DNA of 64,000 nucleotides from Daucus carota subsp. sativus (taxonomy: Eukaryota; Streptophyta; Magnoliopsida; Apiales; Apiaceae): assembly GCF_001625215.2 (NCBI RefSeq), contig NC_030383.2, positions 42,776,380-42,840,379 on the forward strand, in the 5' to 3' direction. Under the pieces are notes generated by a model that was not told the origin of the DNA, searched no databases, and was given only the letters and a program-made list of their open reading frames with translations. A program made the translations under genes and the position numbers. Below are positions 25,056-35,999 of this stretch, in pieces (position 1 is the first letter of the stretch; each line of letters begins with the position of its first letter).

Positions 25056-26634
25056 ATAAAATGACGTTAAAATTTAAATTATAAATAATAAATTAGGAAC
25101 TACATATCCGCCCGTGCTTCGCACGGGTTAAAGGCTAGTATATATATAATCATAAATCATACAACAATATATCCATATATTTGTAAACAGATCTGGTATA
25201 AATTACCCAGTGTGTACAAAAATAGATACCCACTGCCTATAAACCAAATACCCACTGTGTATTACACCTAGTAAACATAATCTCTTCTACCAGAACATTT
25301 TTAGTTCAAAAACCACTGAGTATATATATGTATGCATGTGTATAAAATGGATAAAAATCAAAATATTGTGAAATCTAACACCCATAATCAGTTAAATATA
25401 AGCAAAAGCAAAATCGGTAGTATAAGCAAAATCTAACACCATTAATCAGTTAAATATGTGTAGATATATATTTGTGAATGTGGGGTTTTGTGAATAATTG
25501 AATATATGCATGTAAAGGGGGAAAGATACCCTGTTATGATGGAAAAGACTAGTGCAATCGTCATGCTCAAGAGAAATCAGTGAAAAATTAGCAGTGAGGG
25601 TTTATAACAGGTGAATTTATATGGCTTAGTTTACGACGGAATAGCAGTGAAAAGAACAAGCAAATATTGGCGGTCAATTTGATTTTTGGTGCTATTTTGA
25701 CCGCGAAAACTGTGAATGAAAATCCCACCCCAGTGGATTCGATCCTTGGTCACAAAAAATAAAGGAAAGCTTACTCTCCAGCTAGTCTAACACTATTCTT
25801 TTTTCACTGTTTCGAAGAATTTGTACATATAGTGACACAATAACATTTGGCTCAAATGACTTAAAATAACTAATAAAAATTTTAACACTATTTTATATGA
25901 ATATCTTATATATTAAATGATAATTTGTACTAATACAAAAATTAATATATACTTAGTGTAGTAATTTATTCAATAAGTAATAAACATAATTATTAGTATT
26001 TTATATTATAATACTATTGTCACACATCTTTTGACTATTAATACTACCAGAATAATACGAAACATCTGATCAAGGTATTCTTGTTTGTGTATTGGTTCAC
26101 ATTATAACAGTCTGTGTGACAATATATAACGATATCAAACATCTGTGGAGGTTAGTGTGATTACAAACTGCCAGAAAAAGATGATAAATATATTTACTCT
26201 ACATAATAACATCGTTTGTTTGGTCAATTGATATCTGTTTTATATATCAACACATTATAAACTGCAAAAGATATATTAAATATGATTAGATTCGAATGAT
26301 TCTTGTTAATTCTTTCAAAAGAGTCTAATTAAGTAATTATCCTACTCACTTCACATAGACTAGGTGAGATATATTAGACTACCCGAACAATATGAGATTA
26401 TACGAACTTGATTTCATTTGTTTGTATCTCACAAGTCATTGTACTCGAACACGACGATATCAATTATAGCGATGTTGATTTATATCAAAAAAATTTACGC
26501 GGTTACTCTCATGTATTTAAATAGTTCGGAAAGAATATAAGTCTTTTTTTAAATAGTATTGAAAGAATAACATCCTTTCAATTTTATTATATATAATGGA
26601 TAAAATTTAAGAATATATTTTTGGTTTTGACGTC

Positions 26635-28017
26635 TATTTAGGAACCCCTTGTGCAATCCATAGAAACTGCTCTTCCTGCTATGAGGTAACTGTTTAGCTT
26701 TGACTTTTCCCATGCAAACATGACAAGCTAGCTTCCCCTTGGTTGACCACCCACTAACCATGGCTAAACCCGGATAGTCTGAGATGGTCCATAAAAAAGC
26801 CGCCCTTAATATAAAATTGGTCTGCGTTGAAGCATCATAGGTCTCTACACCAATCTGCCATAACTGTATCAACTCATCAATTAAAGGCCTGAGATAGACG
26901 TTAAGATTCTTGCCAGGATCATTTGGCCCAGGTACCAGTAGTGTCATGAACATGTATGGATCCATCATGCACATAGAAGGAGGAAGATCATACACAAAAA
27001 TTACAACTGGCCAAACTGAATAAATGCTCGAAGTAGCATTACTATAAGGGGAAATCCATCTGTTGCAAGGCCAAGCCTGACATTGCGAATCTCTTGTGCA
27101 AAATCAGGATGATTTTGGTCAAATTCTTTCCATTCTTCCCCATCTGCCGGGTGAGTAAGAACCCCTTCAGTGACCACTCGGTTCTTGTACCATTTCATGT
27201 GCTCAGCAGTATGCGAAGGCATATATAACCGCTGTAGATGTTTTGTGAGTGAAAAATATCTCAAAATCTTTCTTGGGATAGTGTTACTCCCACCCTCTTT
27301 TGCAACTTTGTATCGACTAACTCCACAATATTTGCAATATGAACTATCTTTGTCATCACCATAGAATAACATGCAGTCATTCTCACATGCATGAATTTTT
27401 TCGTAGCCTAAATTCAACTTCTTAACCATCTTTTTGATGTCTTGGTACTTCAATGGAAGTGTGTGCTCTTTGGGCAGCACTTCAGCAATAAGACTTAGCA
27501 ACTCATCAAATCCTCTATCACTGCAATTATGACGACTCTTAAAGTGCAATAGTCTCATGACAAATGTGAGTTTGGTGAATTTGATATTTCCTGGATATAT
27601 AGGAGCATCGAGATTGTGTAAATTTTTGTAAAATGTACTTGCTTCAGAGTTCGGCTCCTCGGGGCCACTTTGATCTTGTACACCAAAAGCATCCCTCAAT
27701 ATTTCGTATTGATCAAACACATCTTCATGATCGACATCCGTTTGTTGATTTCTTGACCCACTTGTTTCGCCGTGAAAATGCCATACAATGTAACTCTCAA
27801 GAAAACCAGTGGAAGACAAGTCAAATTCGATATCCTCAATGCTCTTGAAGTGCATATTTTTACATGTTTTACATGGACAACTAATTTCACCATTTTCTTG
27901 CTTGCAATTCTTTTGTGCAAATGCTAAAAAAAATTTGACACCTTCACAATATTCATCGGTCCAACCATATCCACCGGGATTAGTTCTTCGCTTGATCCAA
28001 CTACGATCATTTGACAT
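26635..28017 (-). pseudogene. CACTA TNP2-type transposase, frameshifted and truncated
   Basis: The start ATG is at 28017-28015. Residues about 4-85 form the transposase-associated N-terminal domain (WIKRRTNPGGYGWTDEYCEG; Cys-rich CPCKTCKN). After 27060 the frame is lost: the conserved reading continues in another frame as SSIYSVWPVVIFVYDLPPSM and on through DYPGLAMVSGWSTKGKLACH, the TNP2 core. So a small indel near 27045-27060 (after DGF) breaks it. Similarity ends near 26640 (GLHKGFLNRR), and the C-terminal half of TNP2 is absent. TNP2 normally cuts the element ends; this copy cannot. It sits next to the right terminus, as expected for the first gene of the element. Confidence 0.85.
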
Positions 28018-28226
28018 CTACAATATGACATGGATAATATACTTATGTAAGAATCACTATTTAATTCATAAAAAATAGTTTTACACCAAATAAAAGCAAA
28101 AATCATCATCTACTTTTATAAGAATGATAAATATGCAAATAATAATGCTAATCCTAACAAAAATTACACATATCTTAGAGATTCATACTTTCTCATAAAT
28201 GTACCCATATATAAACCTAAAGAGAG

Positions 28227-28234
<8 letters not shown>

Positions 28235-28265
<31 letters not shown>
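28235..28265. repeat. (TA)n microsatellite
   Basis: About 15 TA units between the transposase gene and the right CACTA terminus. Confidence 0.9.
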
Positions 28266-28266
<1 letters not shown>

Positions 28267-28449
28267 TTAATCAAACATAAATTACACACTAATAAAATGA
28301 AATATGGACTAGAAACTAATACTCACATTGATTCAGGATATGTTATGGTCGGAGCTCATCAACTTTGAAATAGGGGAGAAAATGGAATGAAGGAACAAAT
28401 TTGAAAAAAGAAGACAGAAGCTTGAAATGCAGTAGGAATATAAGTCAGG

Positions 28450-28890
28450 CGGTTCTTTTGACGGACAATTCGTCCAAAGATACTTACAAGAATATTATAT
28501 TCGTTTTTGTTGGTGAGTGTATTAATAGCATTAGGTGAGCTTTTGACAGCAATGTCAACTTCGTCAGAAGAATGGACCTTTTGACTGAAGGTCAACATGC
28601 TGTCAAAAGTATTGGATGACAATAGAATATTTTTAATTCTTAAACTTCTGAAGCTTTTGACGATGTTACAGAATCCGTCATTTGTTCCTAACGTTAGACG
28701 GACTGTCAACGGGCTGTCAAAAGTATTGCTTGTTTCAGAATTATGATATGTCAAGCGCCAAAAAAATTGAATATAATATATATCTTTGGACGGATATCCT
28801 TCAGCCGTCTAAAGTTGTCCGTCATAAGGTCGGGTCCGTCAAATGGTTTGGTTCCAGCTCAATCCGTCAAAAGAAGGCCGTCAAAAAAAG
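28450..28890. repeat. Right subterminal repeat block of the CACTA element
   Basis: Motifs such as TTTTGACGGA, GGACGGAT and CCGTCAAAAG recur on both strands and mirror those of the left end. Confidence 0.75.
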
Positions 28891-28907
28891 CTGGATGTGT
28901 TGTAGTG

Positions 28908-31140
28908 CACCCATATCAAAGACAAATGAAATAGATGAAGATATTGATTATCAATTTTTAGGAATGTCGTCACTGTCAAATAGTGGTGAGATTCTTGTGA
29001 CTGGATTATTGATTTTGGAGCTTCCAACCATATGACCGCTCACTTGTCTTTAACAATATGTCATATAGTATTTCATGTGTTATGCTTCTTATTTCAGAGA
29101 AATCATAGATTTTTATCGCTTATCCTATGTCTAAGTTTACAAAACTTCTTTTTCCCACCAACACTTCATATGCTTTAACCCCTTTTGAGCTAATTCATAT
29201 CGATATATGAGGGCCATATAAGGTCTCATATTTGAATAACCGTCAATTTTCTTGACCATTATAGACGACCATACAAGACATACTCGGGTTTATCATATTA
29301 AGCATGAATTAGATGCTTTACGTACACAGCCTTAAAACCTCCGTTAATTATGTCAAAACTCACATCAAACCACTTTTTAAATTCCTTAAGTTTGACAATT
29401 TTCTCAAATTTGATGACAAATTATGTAACCAACTTTTCTATGATATTGGTCTACTTCATCAAAAATCTTGTGACGAAACTCCACAACAAAATGCCCGGAT
29501 AGAAAGGAAACATAGGCACATTCTTGAAATAGCAAGATCCTTGAGATTTTATTCAAGGTTTTCTTTAGTTTTATGGGGCGCATGTATCATGAAATGACTT
29601 CCTACATCTATTCTGCACAAACAAACACCATACTAGCTACTATATGAAAAATTACCCGCATATGATCATATGAAGGTTTCTGGCTGCGTAGATTTATTCT
29701 CAAATCCAACTTTCACCATTGACAAATTTGCTCATAGAAGGGGTGTCCTATGCCTTTATTAGTTACCCTTCTTTAAAAGAAGGGATACTTATTACTACTT
29801 ATTACTAAATCTTCTCTCAAATAATTAGATCATCTCAAGAGAAGTTATCTTTCATGAAAATATATTCTTATTTCATTTCAAAACCACAAACTCATACTTA
29901 GAAGCTATACGCTTCTCCCTGCCTTCTCTTTAAGAAACACCCAATGATGATTGGTTACTAGAGTTTGATGATAGTGATACAGAATTCGATGAAGTATGAG
30001 CCCTACAAGATCCATAACTTATTCACCTGAAACTGTCGTTAGTTCAATTACTACCTCAATAGAAAACTCTCCAAGTATAGAGTCAGTCACTAGAAAATAT
30101 AGCATAACACATGTTCCACCTGTGTGGATACAAGATTATGTAACCTCTGAATCCACTTAACAAATCTCAAACCTTTCCATCACTTTAGTTATGCCACAGT
30201 TTTAGTGTTTTATGACAAGTCTTGCTTAGACTCATGACCCTACCTTATTAAAAGTAGCCGCTTAAAGTGATAGATGGGTAACGGCAATGAACAAGAACTT
30301 GAGGTTTTAGAATACTTGGTCAGTTGTTGAATTGCCTTCTAATAAACAAGCAATTGGTTCTAAATGGATTTACAAGACCAAACTTTACCCAGATGGCACT
30401 ATGGATAAACATAAAGTAAGACTAGTTGTATTAGAAATAGGCAACAATATGGCATAGACTATTTAGAAACGTTTGCACCAATGACAAAATTAACTAATAT
30501 AAAGGCATTATCAGTTGCTGCAGCAATGGAAAAATGACATACTTATCAAATGAATGGAAGAAACACCTTTCTTTATGGAGATTTAATGGATACCGTATAT
30601 GTGAAGCTACCTCCAGGTTATACACATATGAGTTGTAGAGTGAGTAAAATATCTAACTATACTCTAGTTAATAGAAAAGGCAATACACTTGTTTGCAAAT
30701 TGCATAAGTCTATTTATGGTCTAAAAAAGTATCCTAAACTGTGGTTTACTGAACTTTCAAACTTTCTCTCGGTTGTTGGATATACACAGTCCAAAACAGA
30801 CATAGTCTGTTTTTTTCATCGCAACGATAAGTTTTATGTTGTTGCTCGGTTGAACTCTATAGACGCAGAGTACGGTTCCATGACTTTAACTACATGTAAA
30901 GTTACTTGGTTAGCAGCCCTTCTTAAAGACCTTGGACTTAAAAATGTATCTCCAACCACTCTCAAATGTGATAAGTGAGTTGTCATTGCCATTGCTACAA
31001 ATCTAGTCCAATATGAAAAAACAAAACATGTGGATATGCCATTTTATCATAGATCACATGAAAGTTGGCACCATCACTATTGAGTTCACTCCCTCTTCTA
31101 AACAGGTGGAAAATTTGCTTACAAAAAATTCTTCATGTTA
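28908..31140 (+). pseudogene. Copia pol remnant (protease, integrase, RT, RNase H)
   Basis: In order: the protease active-site motif DWIIDFGASNHMT at about 28998-29036; integrase sequence CDETPQQNARIERKHRHILE at about 29470-29540; reverse transcriptase pieces from about 30300 (AIGSKWIYKTKL, then FLYGDLMDTVYVKLPPGYTH and VCKLHKSIYGLKKYP up to 30860); and an RNase H tail around 31080 (GTITIEFTPSSKQVENLL in frame). Stops and frameshifts separate all parts. The YVDD-containing block is not readable. The family normally encodes one polyprotein. Confidence 0.82.
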
Positions 31141-31206
31141 AGTCTCACTTGTCAAATAAGCTGGGATCCTTCAAATAACTCAAACTTTCCAGCTTAAAAG
31201 TTGTAA

Positions 31207-31536
31207 TGAAGGGATACTTATTAATAAAAAGTCTCCATCTTACTTTTGTTTCATTACCATTTATTTTGAAGACATTTGCTAGTCCTTTGCACTTTGTCTG
31301 GTAATAATATCACCAAATTAGTTAAGGTGAATGGTCGGGATTACTACATTATAGAACACTCTTTTTCTCTTTTGTCATGATGTAAATCAAGTATGTATAA
31401 AGTGCTCATTATTCAGCATGATATGCATGACAAGTATAATACACCTCTTCTCAAGAAAAAACTTATTTCTCTACTATATCTTGTTTGTTGTTAATAAATT
31501 ACATCTTTAAGTTAATCAATCCTAATATACTTATTA
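31207..31536 (+). repeat. 3' LTR of the Copia element
   Basis: It aligns with 12544-12935 from TGAAGG to ACTTATTA, sharing blocks such as TTTGTC.TG.AGTAATATCACC. It is shorter because it lacks the internal duplication of the 5' LTR. Divergence from the 5' LTR is substantial by eye, so the element is old. Confidence 0.8.
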
Positions 31537-31845
31537 AAAATTAAATATCTTATTTCAGAATGAATCTGGTTTCAAATTCATGATTAACATCTCTTATCAT
31601 TTTACGATCAACTTTAATACCAATATCACCTCAGTATAATTATAGTTATAATTATGTAATAATTATAAGTTCATTAACAACCAAATATAATACATTACTC
31701 TAGAATTTATTGTTTTCTTTTTGAGATGTCTTTTAAATTGTCTATATTTAAAATATTTCAAAATAATAACATTTAATAATATAAAAATTAATCACATCCA
31801 CTATTTTTATATACTATACTCATTTTATGCATTGAATATCAGTCA

Positions 31846-32045
31846 GTCACATTATTTTATCCACTTTTCTTTTTTCTTTCTCACTATTTCATAACTTTTT
31901 GTTAACTTCGTCCATAACCTATTCAGAAAAAAATGAGATGGATGAGCATATAAAGTCAGTCACACCATTTTATCCACTTTTCGTTTTCTTTCTCAATAAT
32001 ATTTCATAACTTTTAGTTAACTCCGTGCTGGATGAGCATATCGAG
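31846..32045. repeat. Tandem ~110 bp duplication
   Basis: Two adjacent copies share GTCAGTCACA..ATTTTATC, TTTCATAACTTTT.GTTAAC and GGATGAGCATAT. The surrounding 31537-32200 is otherwise AT-rich with no gene. Confidence 0.7.
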
Positions 32046-32202
32046 TATTATTTTTAACACTAAAAATCAATATCATCATTATTATATATATCAATAAAAT
32101 AATAAATAACACATAAAGTTAGTAAAATTATATTTTTCTTTCTCCAAAGAGTTCTGTAAACAAACTCTTAACTTTAAATTTAAATAGTCAGGGCAAAAAT
32201 TA

Positions 32203-32637
32203 GAGCTCCAATGGGCTCTTAGATTTTTTTTAAAAATTTAAGAGCTCATCATCTCTCCTTTCTTATAAAGAGCATATAGTAGCTCTAAACTTTTATTTTA
32301 TGAATATATAGTGGTTTCCCTTCAACTTTTTTTTTCTTTTTGACAATGCATGCTTATATGCCTTACAAATTAGTATCTGCTCTAATAATTCTCGGGGTGA
32401 GCCAGAGTTGAACCCGGGTGCCTCAGGACAACAGAGGATAAATCCACCATTGGGCTATCCAATCGTGCTCGGTTTCCCTCCAACTTTAGCTCCAACATTT
32501 TTCTCTTTATACTTTTTCCTCTCATTTATATGAATAAAGAGCAAGTACTGTCATCTTTTTCAATGTCTTAAGTCATTGAAATCCACATCTAATATTATAT
32601 TTTAAAGAATGATTTAAGAGCCCCATTGAAGATGCTC
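32203..32637. mobile_element. MITE with GAGC..CCAATGG ends, disrupted by a SINE
   Basis: The ends GAGCTCCAATGGGCTCTTA and (inverted) GAGCATCTTCAATGGGGCTC form an imperfect inverted repeat. Flanking trinucleotides are TTA and TCA, a degraded PIF/Harbinger-type duplication. A related, better preserved element is at 49561-49920. Confidence 0.65.
32327..32470 (-). mobile_element. tRNA-derived SINE
   Basis: On the minus strand it begins GAGCACGATTGGATAGCCCA, containing an A box-like TAGCCCAATGG. It continues to a B box-like GGTTCAACTCT and ends in an A-rich tail (complement of 32327-32340). It is flanked by 16 bp copies of GGTTTCCCT(T/C)CAACTT (32313-32328 and 32471-32486) differing at one base. 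Pol III boxes, A-tail and a long duplication together define a SINE. The family is not identified. Confidence 0.8.
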
Positions 32638-32838
32638 TCAATTACCTATAATTTAATCAAATAATAAATATACAGATATATGTATCATATGTTTTTCATA
32701 TGAAACAAATTTTAAATTATTTCATACCATATTGATCGTTTTATTTGGTTTTGCATGTAATTCAAATTTTAGATTCCACAAGTACCAATTCGGTACATCT
32801 GAAACATAAAAATAAAAATTCAGTTGCAAAAAAACAGT

Positions 32839-32911
32839 CGCCGTCTGTGGGACTTGAACCCACGACCACGGGATTAAAAGTCACGCGCTCTACCAGCTGA
32901 GCTAAGACGGC
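32839..32911 (-). tRNA. trnK-UUU: tRNA-Lys (anticodon UUU)
   Basis: A 73-base cloverleaf on the minus strand: acceptor GCCGTCT/AGACGGC, D-arm GCTCAGCTGGTAGAGC, anticodon loop CTTTTAA, T-arm GTGGG-TTCAAGT-CCCAC, discriminator G. The internal promoters TAGCTCAGCTGG and GGTTCAAGTCC are intact, and a T7 Pol III terminator follows (complement of 32828-32834). The anticodon stem CGTGA/TCCCG contains one T-C mismatch. It decodes AAA and AAG-type lysine codons. No intron; nuclear type. Confidence 0.92.
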
Positions 32912-33726
32912 AATATGTGTTAAGGAATTTGTATATTTAATATAGTGAGATTTGAGAAGCAGAATAACTCGACCACTACAATTTATATGCAACAAGAAGA
33001 TATATCCATCTCTTATACTCTTCAACAATCTCTTATCCTGCTTTTGATGTAAGCATTCGCGACTGATAGATGCAAGGACTTCAAAATTATAATTTTATCG
33101 ATGCGAGATAAATTAACTTCAGTTTTTTCCTTTACAAGAAAACAACAATTTGCTAGGCCTCCAAAATTTTATTTATATCTGCGCGGGGATTTGTGAATAT
33201 GAAGTGAAGATGGGCCAACACCTGATTGCCCATGGTGTTTCAGCGTTTCACCCATTTACAGTGCATATGGTCCATCGCAAGATGGGCCGATGTGCATTTA
33301 ATAACGACATCTCACAATATTGCCTAATTTGCATTTAGTGCTATTTTAGGAGTTTTCTTTGAAGACCCACGTAGTTGGAGACTTGGAGTTATTGGAGTCC
33401 TAAATTTATACTGTTGGATCTCCAATACAAAGGACAGTTAAGATTAAAAATTATGAAAATTACAAAATTTATTAAAATGCTGAGAATTTGAGATACGGTG
33501 TAATGTACAAACAAGATATGTATAATCAGTACACTGATTGAAAATAAGAAGCAACATTGTCTCACAGTTCACTCAACCAATTTTGACAATTACAAATTAA
33601 AATTATTTGCACCTTCATTAAAGCAGCAAAGTGAAGATAGAATTGGTTTCGTTGAATTTAAAAGCGAAGAACTTACTCATCAACAGAACACACCGATGAG
33701 TATTGAGTATCAGTAAAAGTCTTGTT
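32912..33726. other. Spacer between tRNA-Lys and the MYB duplication
   Basis: No gene is visible; AT-rich, no recognised repeat. Confidence 0.4.
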
Positions 33727-35389
33727 ACCCAGATGTGTTTGCTTATACTAGACTAATATTAATTTTCTTGATTTTGGTTTTAGGTTTCCTCTTAATTCTA
33801 ATTCATTATTTGCAGAACAAGATGATATTTGAGTTTGGGAGATAAAAACTATGAAACAATTTTAAAATACAGTGAAGGACAATTACGAGTACAGAACAAG
33901 GAGACAAATCAAAGGTCATATTAATAGCCTGGCGCTTTGCAGAATAACGATCCTGGACGAATAACGCTTGCAAGTGAATAACAGTTATACATGAGTCTAT
34001 CAATATACAATTCATTTAAAAAAAGTTAATTTTGCAGCCTTAGATAGAAGGAGATGGACGATGTAGATGGAAGACTCTAAGATCGAACGTAAACCTATTT
34101 TGAGTTCATACAGTCTAAACTAAACTAGTCATTATAAATCAATTCTTGTGTAAATATCCATAATAATAAGATTTTTTTAGTTATTAATTATTGTAAATTA
34201 ATTATACTCCTCCTATCCCATTCAATTGTATATAATCCTTTTAATAATCGATACGCATTTTAAGATAAATATAAAGTCTAATTTAATAATTTTTTAAATA
34301 CATATTTTATTTTTTATATGTTCCAGATATCGCAGTATAAAAACGAATCATTAGATCTTATTACTTGATAAACAGTTATATACATGATAACAAAAGATAT
34401 TTATATATAATATTTAAATATGAAAAATTGTTAATATTTTCAATGATCTAAATCAATTTTATGTAGGTTTTGTAAATAGAATAAGCCTCTTATTTTTTTT
34501 TATTTTTTTGCGTTCTAAAATAAATATAAGTAGATTTTGTAAAATTAAAAAAAAGATTTTATAATGAAAATATTACCTTTTTATGTTTAAACCAGATAAA
34601 AGAAGGTCTTGAAATATAATATTTTTCTTATTAAAAAATACATAACTATTTTCCTGCCTTCAATTCTCTGTTTTAATTTAAATATAATTATTAAACCATC
34701 ACTATTGTTTTTTTATTTTCACTAATTTGAAGATCTTAAACTCCCATCACGTGTATATATCAGCCTCTAAAAATATTTATAAATAATTCATAAAGTAAAT
34801 TTATATTTTCAAAAAACCACGTACGGCTACTGAGTGACTGTGAGCGTATGTCCGGAAGATTAAATTTCCTCCTAAAATCAAACAATTCGTTTAGAATATT
34901 CGGGCTGGAGCAAATATTATTCTCGATGTACGACTGTCTGAAACTGTTGAGGATATATATATCACGTGTTTTTAAGATGTCCTAACCTGAGTAATATGCC
35001 GAGAATTTTAATAACTTTGATAATTGATAGTCATCTTGTAAATTTAACAGGTGCACATGGAGGTTTCAAAAAATGATTTTGATGTTTTTTATTGTCTTTC
35101 GCCAATTATAATATGTCCAAAATATAATTGAATATGATTGAGCTATCCCTTGTACGTAATAAGGAGGTGGTCGAGTGGTACTGTTACTCGTTAGCCCGGA
35201 GCTAGCGAGTGAGAGATTAATCGATTCATAAACGGAAAATTGGTGGTACAAATTAAAACATTCATATCCTGGTCTAATAAGTAATGATATTAATGTCTCG
35301 ATGGACATTTTATTCCTTAACGTGATAATATAATTCAAATTATGCTGCACCGTGAGCATCATAATTCATAATTAGCAGGGTGAGCTTGC

Positions 35390-35749
35390 CTGTTTCCCAG
35401 TAACCTGTGAAGCCGCATCATAAGATCCACTTCATCAGCACTCGAGTCCCCTCTCCTAATGGTTGGCCTAAGATAGTTCAACCACCTTAATCTACAGCTT
35501 TTTCTGCATCTGTCCAGCCCTGCAATACCTCAAAACTCACTACATAAACTGCACGGACATGCATGCATGTGTGCAATTTGATTACACTAACCTTAAATTG
35601 AAATAAATAATCCCTATATACCTATAAATTAACTTGTAGAGGGAGGAAGGGGGGGGGGGGGGAGGGGAGAGAGAGAGAGAGGGAGGGAGGGAGGGAGGGA
35701 GGGAGAGAGGGAGGGAAGGAGGGAGAGAGGGAGGGGGGAGGGAGAGAGA

Positions 35750-35789
<40 letters not shown>

Positions 35790-35924
35790 TCTCTGAGGAA
35801 CAAGGTGCCACTTCCCTTCTCCATACAAGTGAATGCATTCTCGGAGAAGAGCGTCTTCATCTGAACTCCATGCACCCTTACGCAGCTTCAAAGCGCTAAC
35901 ATTCTTCATTGCCTTAGGATGCAT
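35390..35924 (-). pseudogene. Two-exon subgroup-6 MYB lacking exon 3 (unit 1)
   Basis: Exon 1 is 35924-35786 (starts [11 protein letters not shown]2 helices through WHLVPQRAG). Exon 2 is 35519-35390, 130 bases, giving the end of R2 ([16 protein letters not shown]) and the first half of R3 ending HRLLGNR. Both exons are open and splice in frame; the donor after exon 2 is GC, as in the complete paralogues. No exon 3 ([10 protein letters not shown]) exists between 35390 and the start of the duplicated unit, so the third R3 helix and activation domain are missing. Reading through the donor gives QAHPANYEL then stop, a peptide of about 99 residues. Intron 1 carries a long polypyrimidine tract directly at its donor. 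It is probably a pseudogene; a short competing peptide is the alternative. Confidence 0.75.
35638..35784. repeat. Polypurine microsatellite (GGGA/GA)n in MYB intron 1
   Basis: About 147 bases of almost pure purine on the plus strand (one T near 35752), including a run of at least 12 G. It directly abuts the exon-1 donor at 35785. Unit 2 has a shorter tract (about 44562-44630). Confidence 0.9.
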
Positions 35925-35999
35925 TGTGAAGTTCTTGCAGATTGGGGAACCAATGCACCTTATATAAATATACAAATAGAGTTGGCTCTTTCATTTCTA

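Larger units (their letters stand above)
24028..25138 (+). mobile_element. Non-autonomous Helitron (1.1 kb)
   Basis: The 5' end TCTATACTATACTATAATAA (24028) and a 3' hairpin CCCGTGC-TTC-GCACGGG (25111-25127) followed by CTAG (25135-25138) are typical Helitron ends. It lies between A (24027) and T (25139) without a target duplication, as expected. It has no coding capacity and contains a hAT MITE. Confidence 0.92.
14108..28907 (-). mobile_element. CACTA (En/Spm) transposon, 14.8 kb, with nested insertions
   Basis: The ends are CACTACAACAAATCTTG at 14108 and its inverted counterpart (reading CACTACAACACATCCAG from 28907). A 3 bp CAC target duplication lies outside (14105-14107, 28908-28910). 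Both subterminal regions carry many TTTTGACGGA/TCCGTCAAAA motifs. Two minus-strand genes, a TNP2-like transposase (26.6-28.0 kb) and a second plant-transposase gene (15.0-23.9 kb), are arranged as in En/Spm elements. Both are broken, so it cannot be autonomous. Later insertions are the second CACTA at 16819, a Tourist-like MITE at 15919 and a Helitron at 24028. Confidence 0.93.
12544..31536 (+). mobile_element. Degenerate Copia LTR retrotransposon, split by a CACTA element
   Basis: Two related LTRs (12544-12935 and 31207-31536) enclose gag remains at 13.06-14.1 kb and protease, integrase, reverse transcriptase and RNase H remains at 28.9-31.1 kb, in Copia order. A tRNA-iMet-type primer site follows the 5' LTR. 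Removing the 14.8 kb CACTA insertion leaves about 4.2 kb, a normal Copia size. Many stops and frameshifts make it non-autonomous. I could not match flanking target duplications. Confidence 0.88.

Noticed and set aside
35150..35300. Possible second SINE (GGTGGTCGAGTGG... ATCGATTC), also at 44090
   Set aside because: The A and B box matches are weak, and no A-tail or target duplication could be seen.
35582..35975. Ser/Leu/Pro-repeat ORFs on the minus strand
   Set aside because: They result from reading the intron-1 microsatellite through the exon-1 donor.
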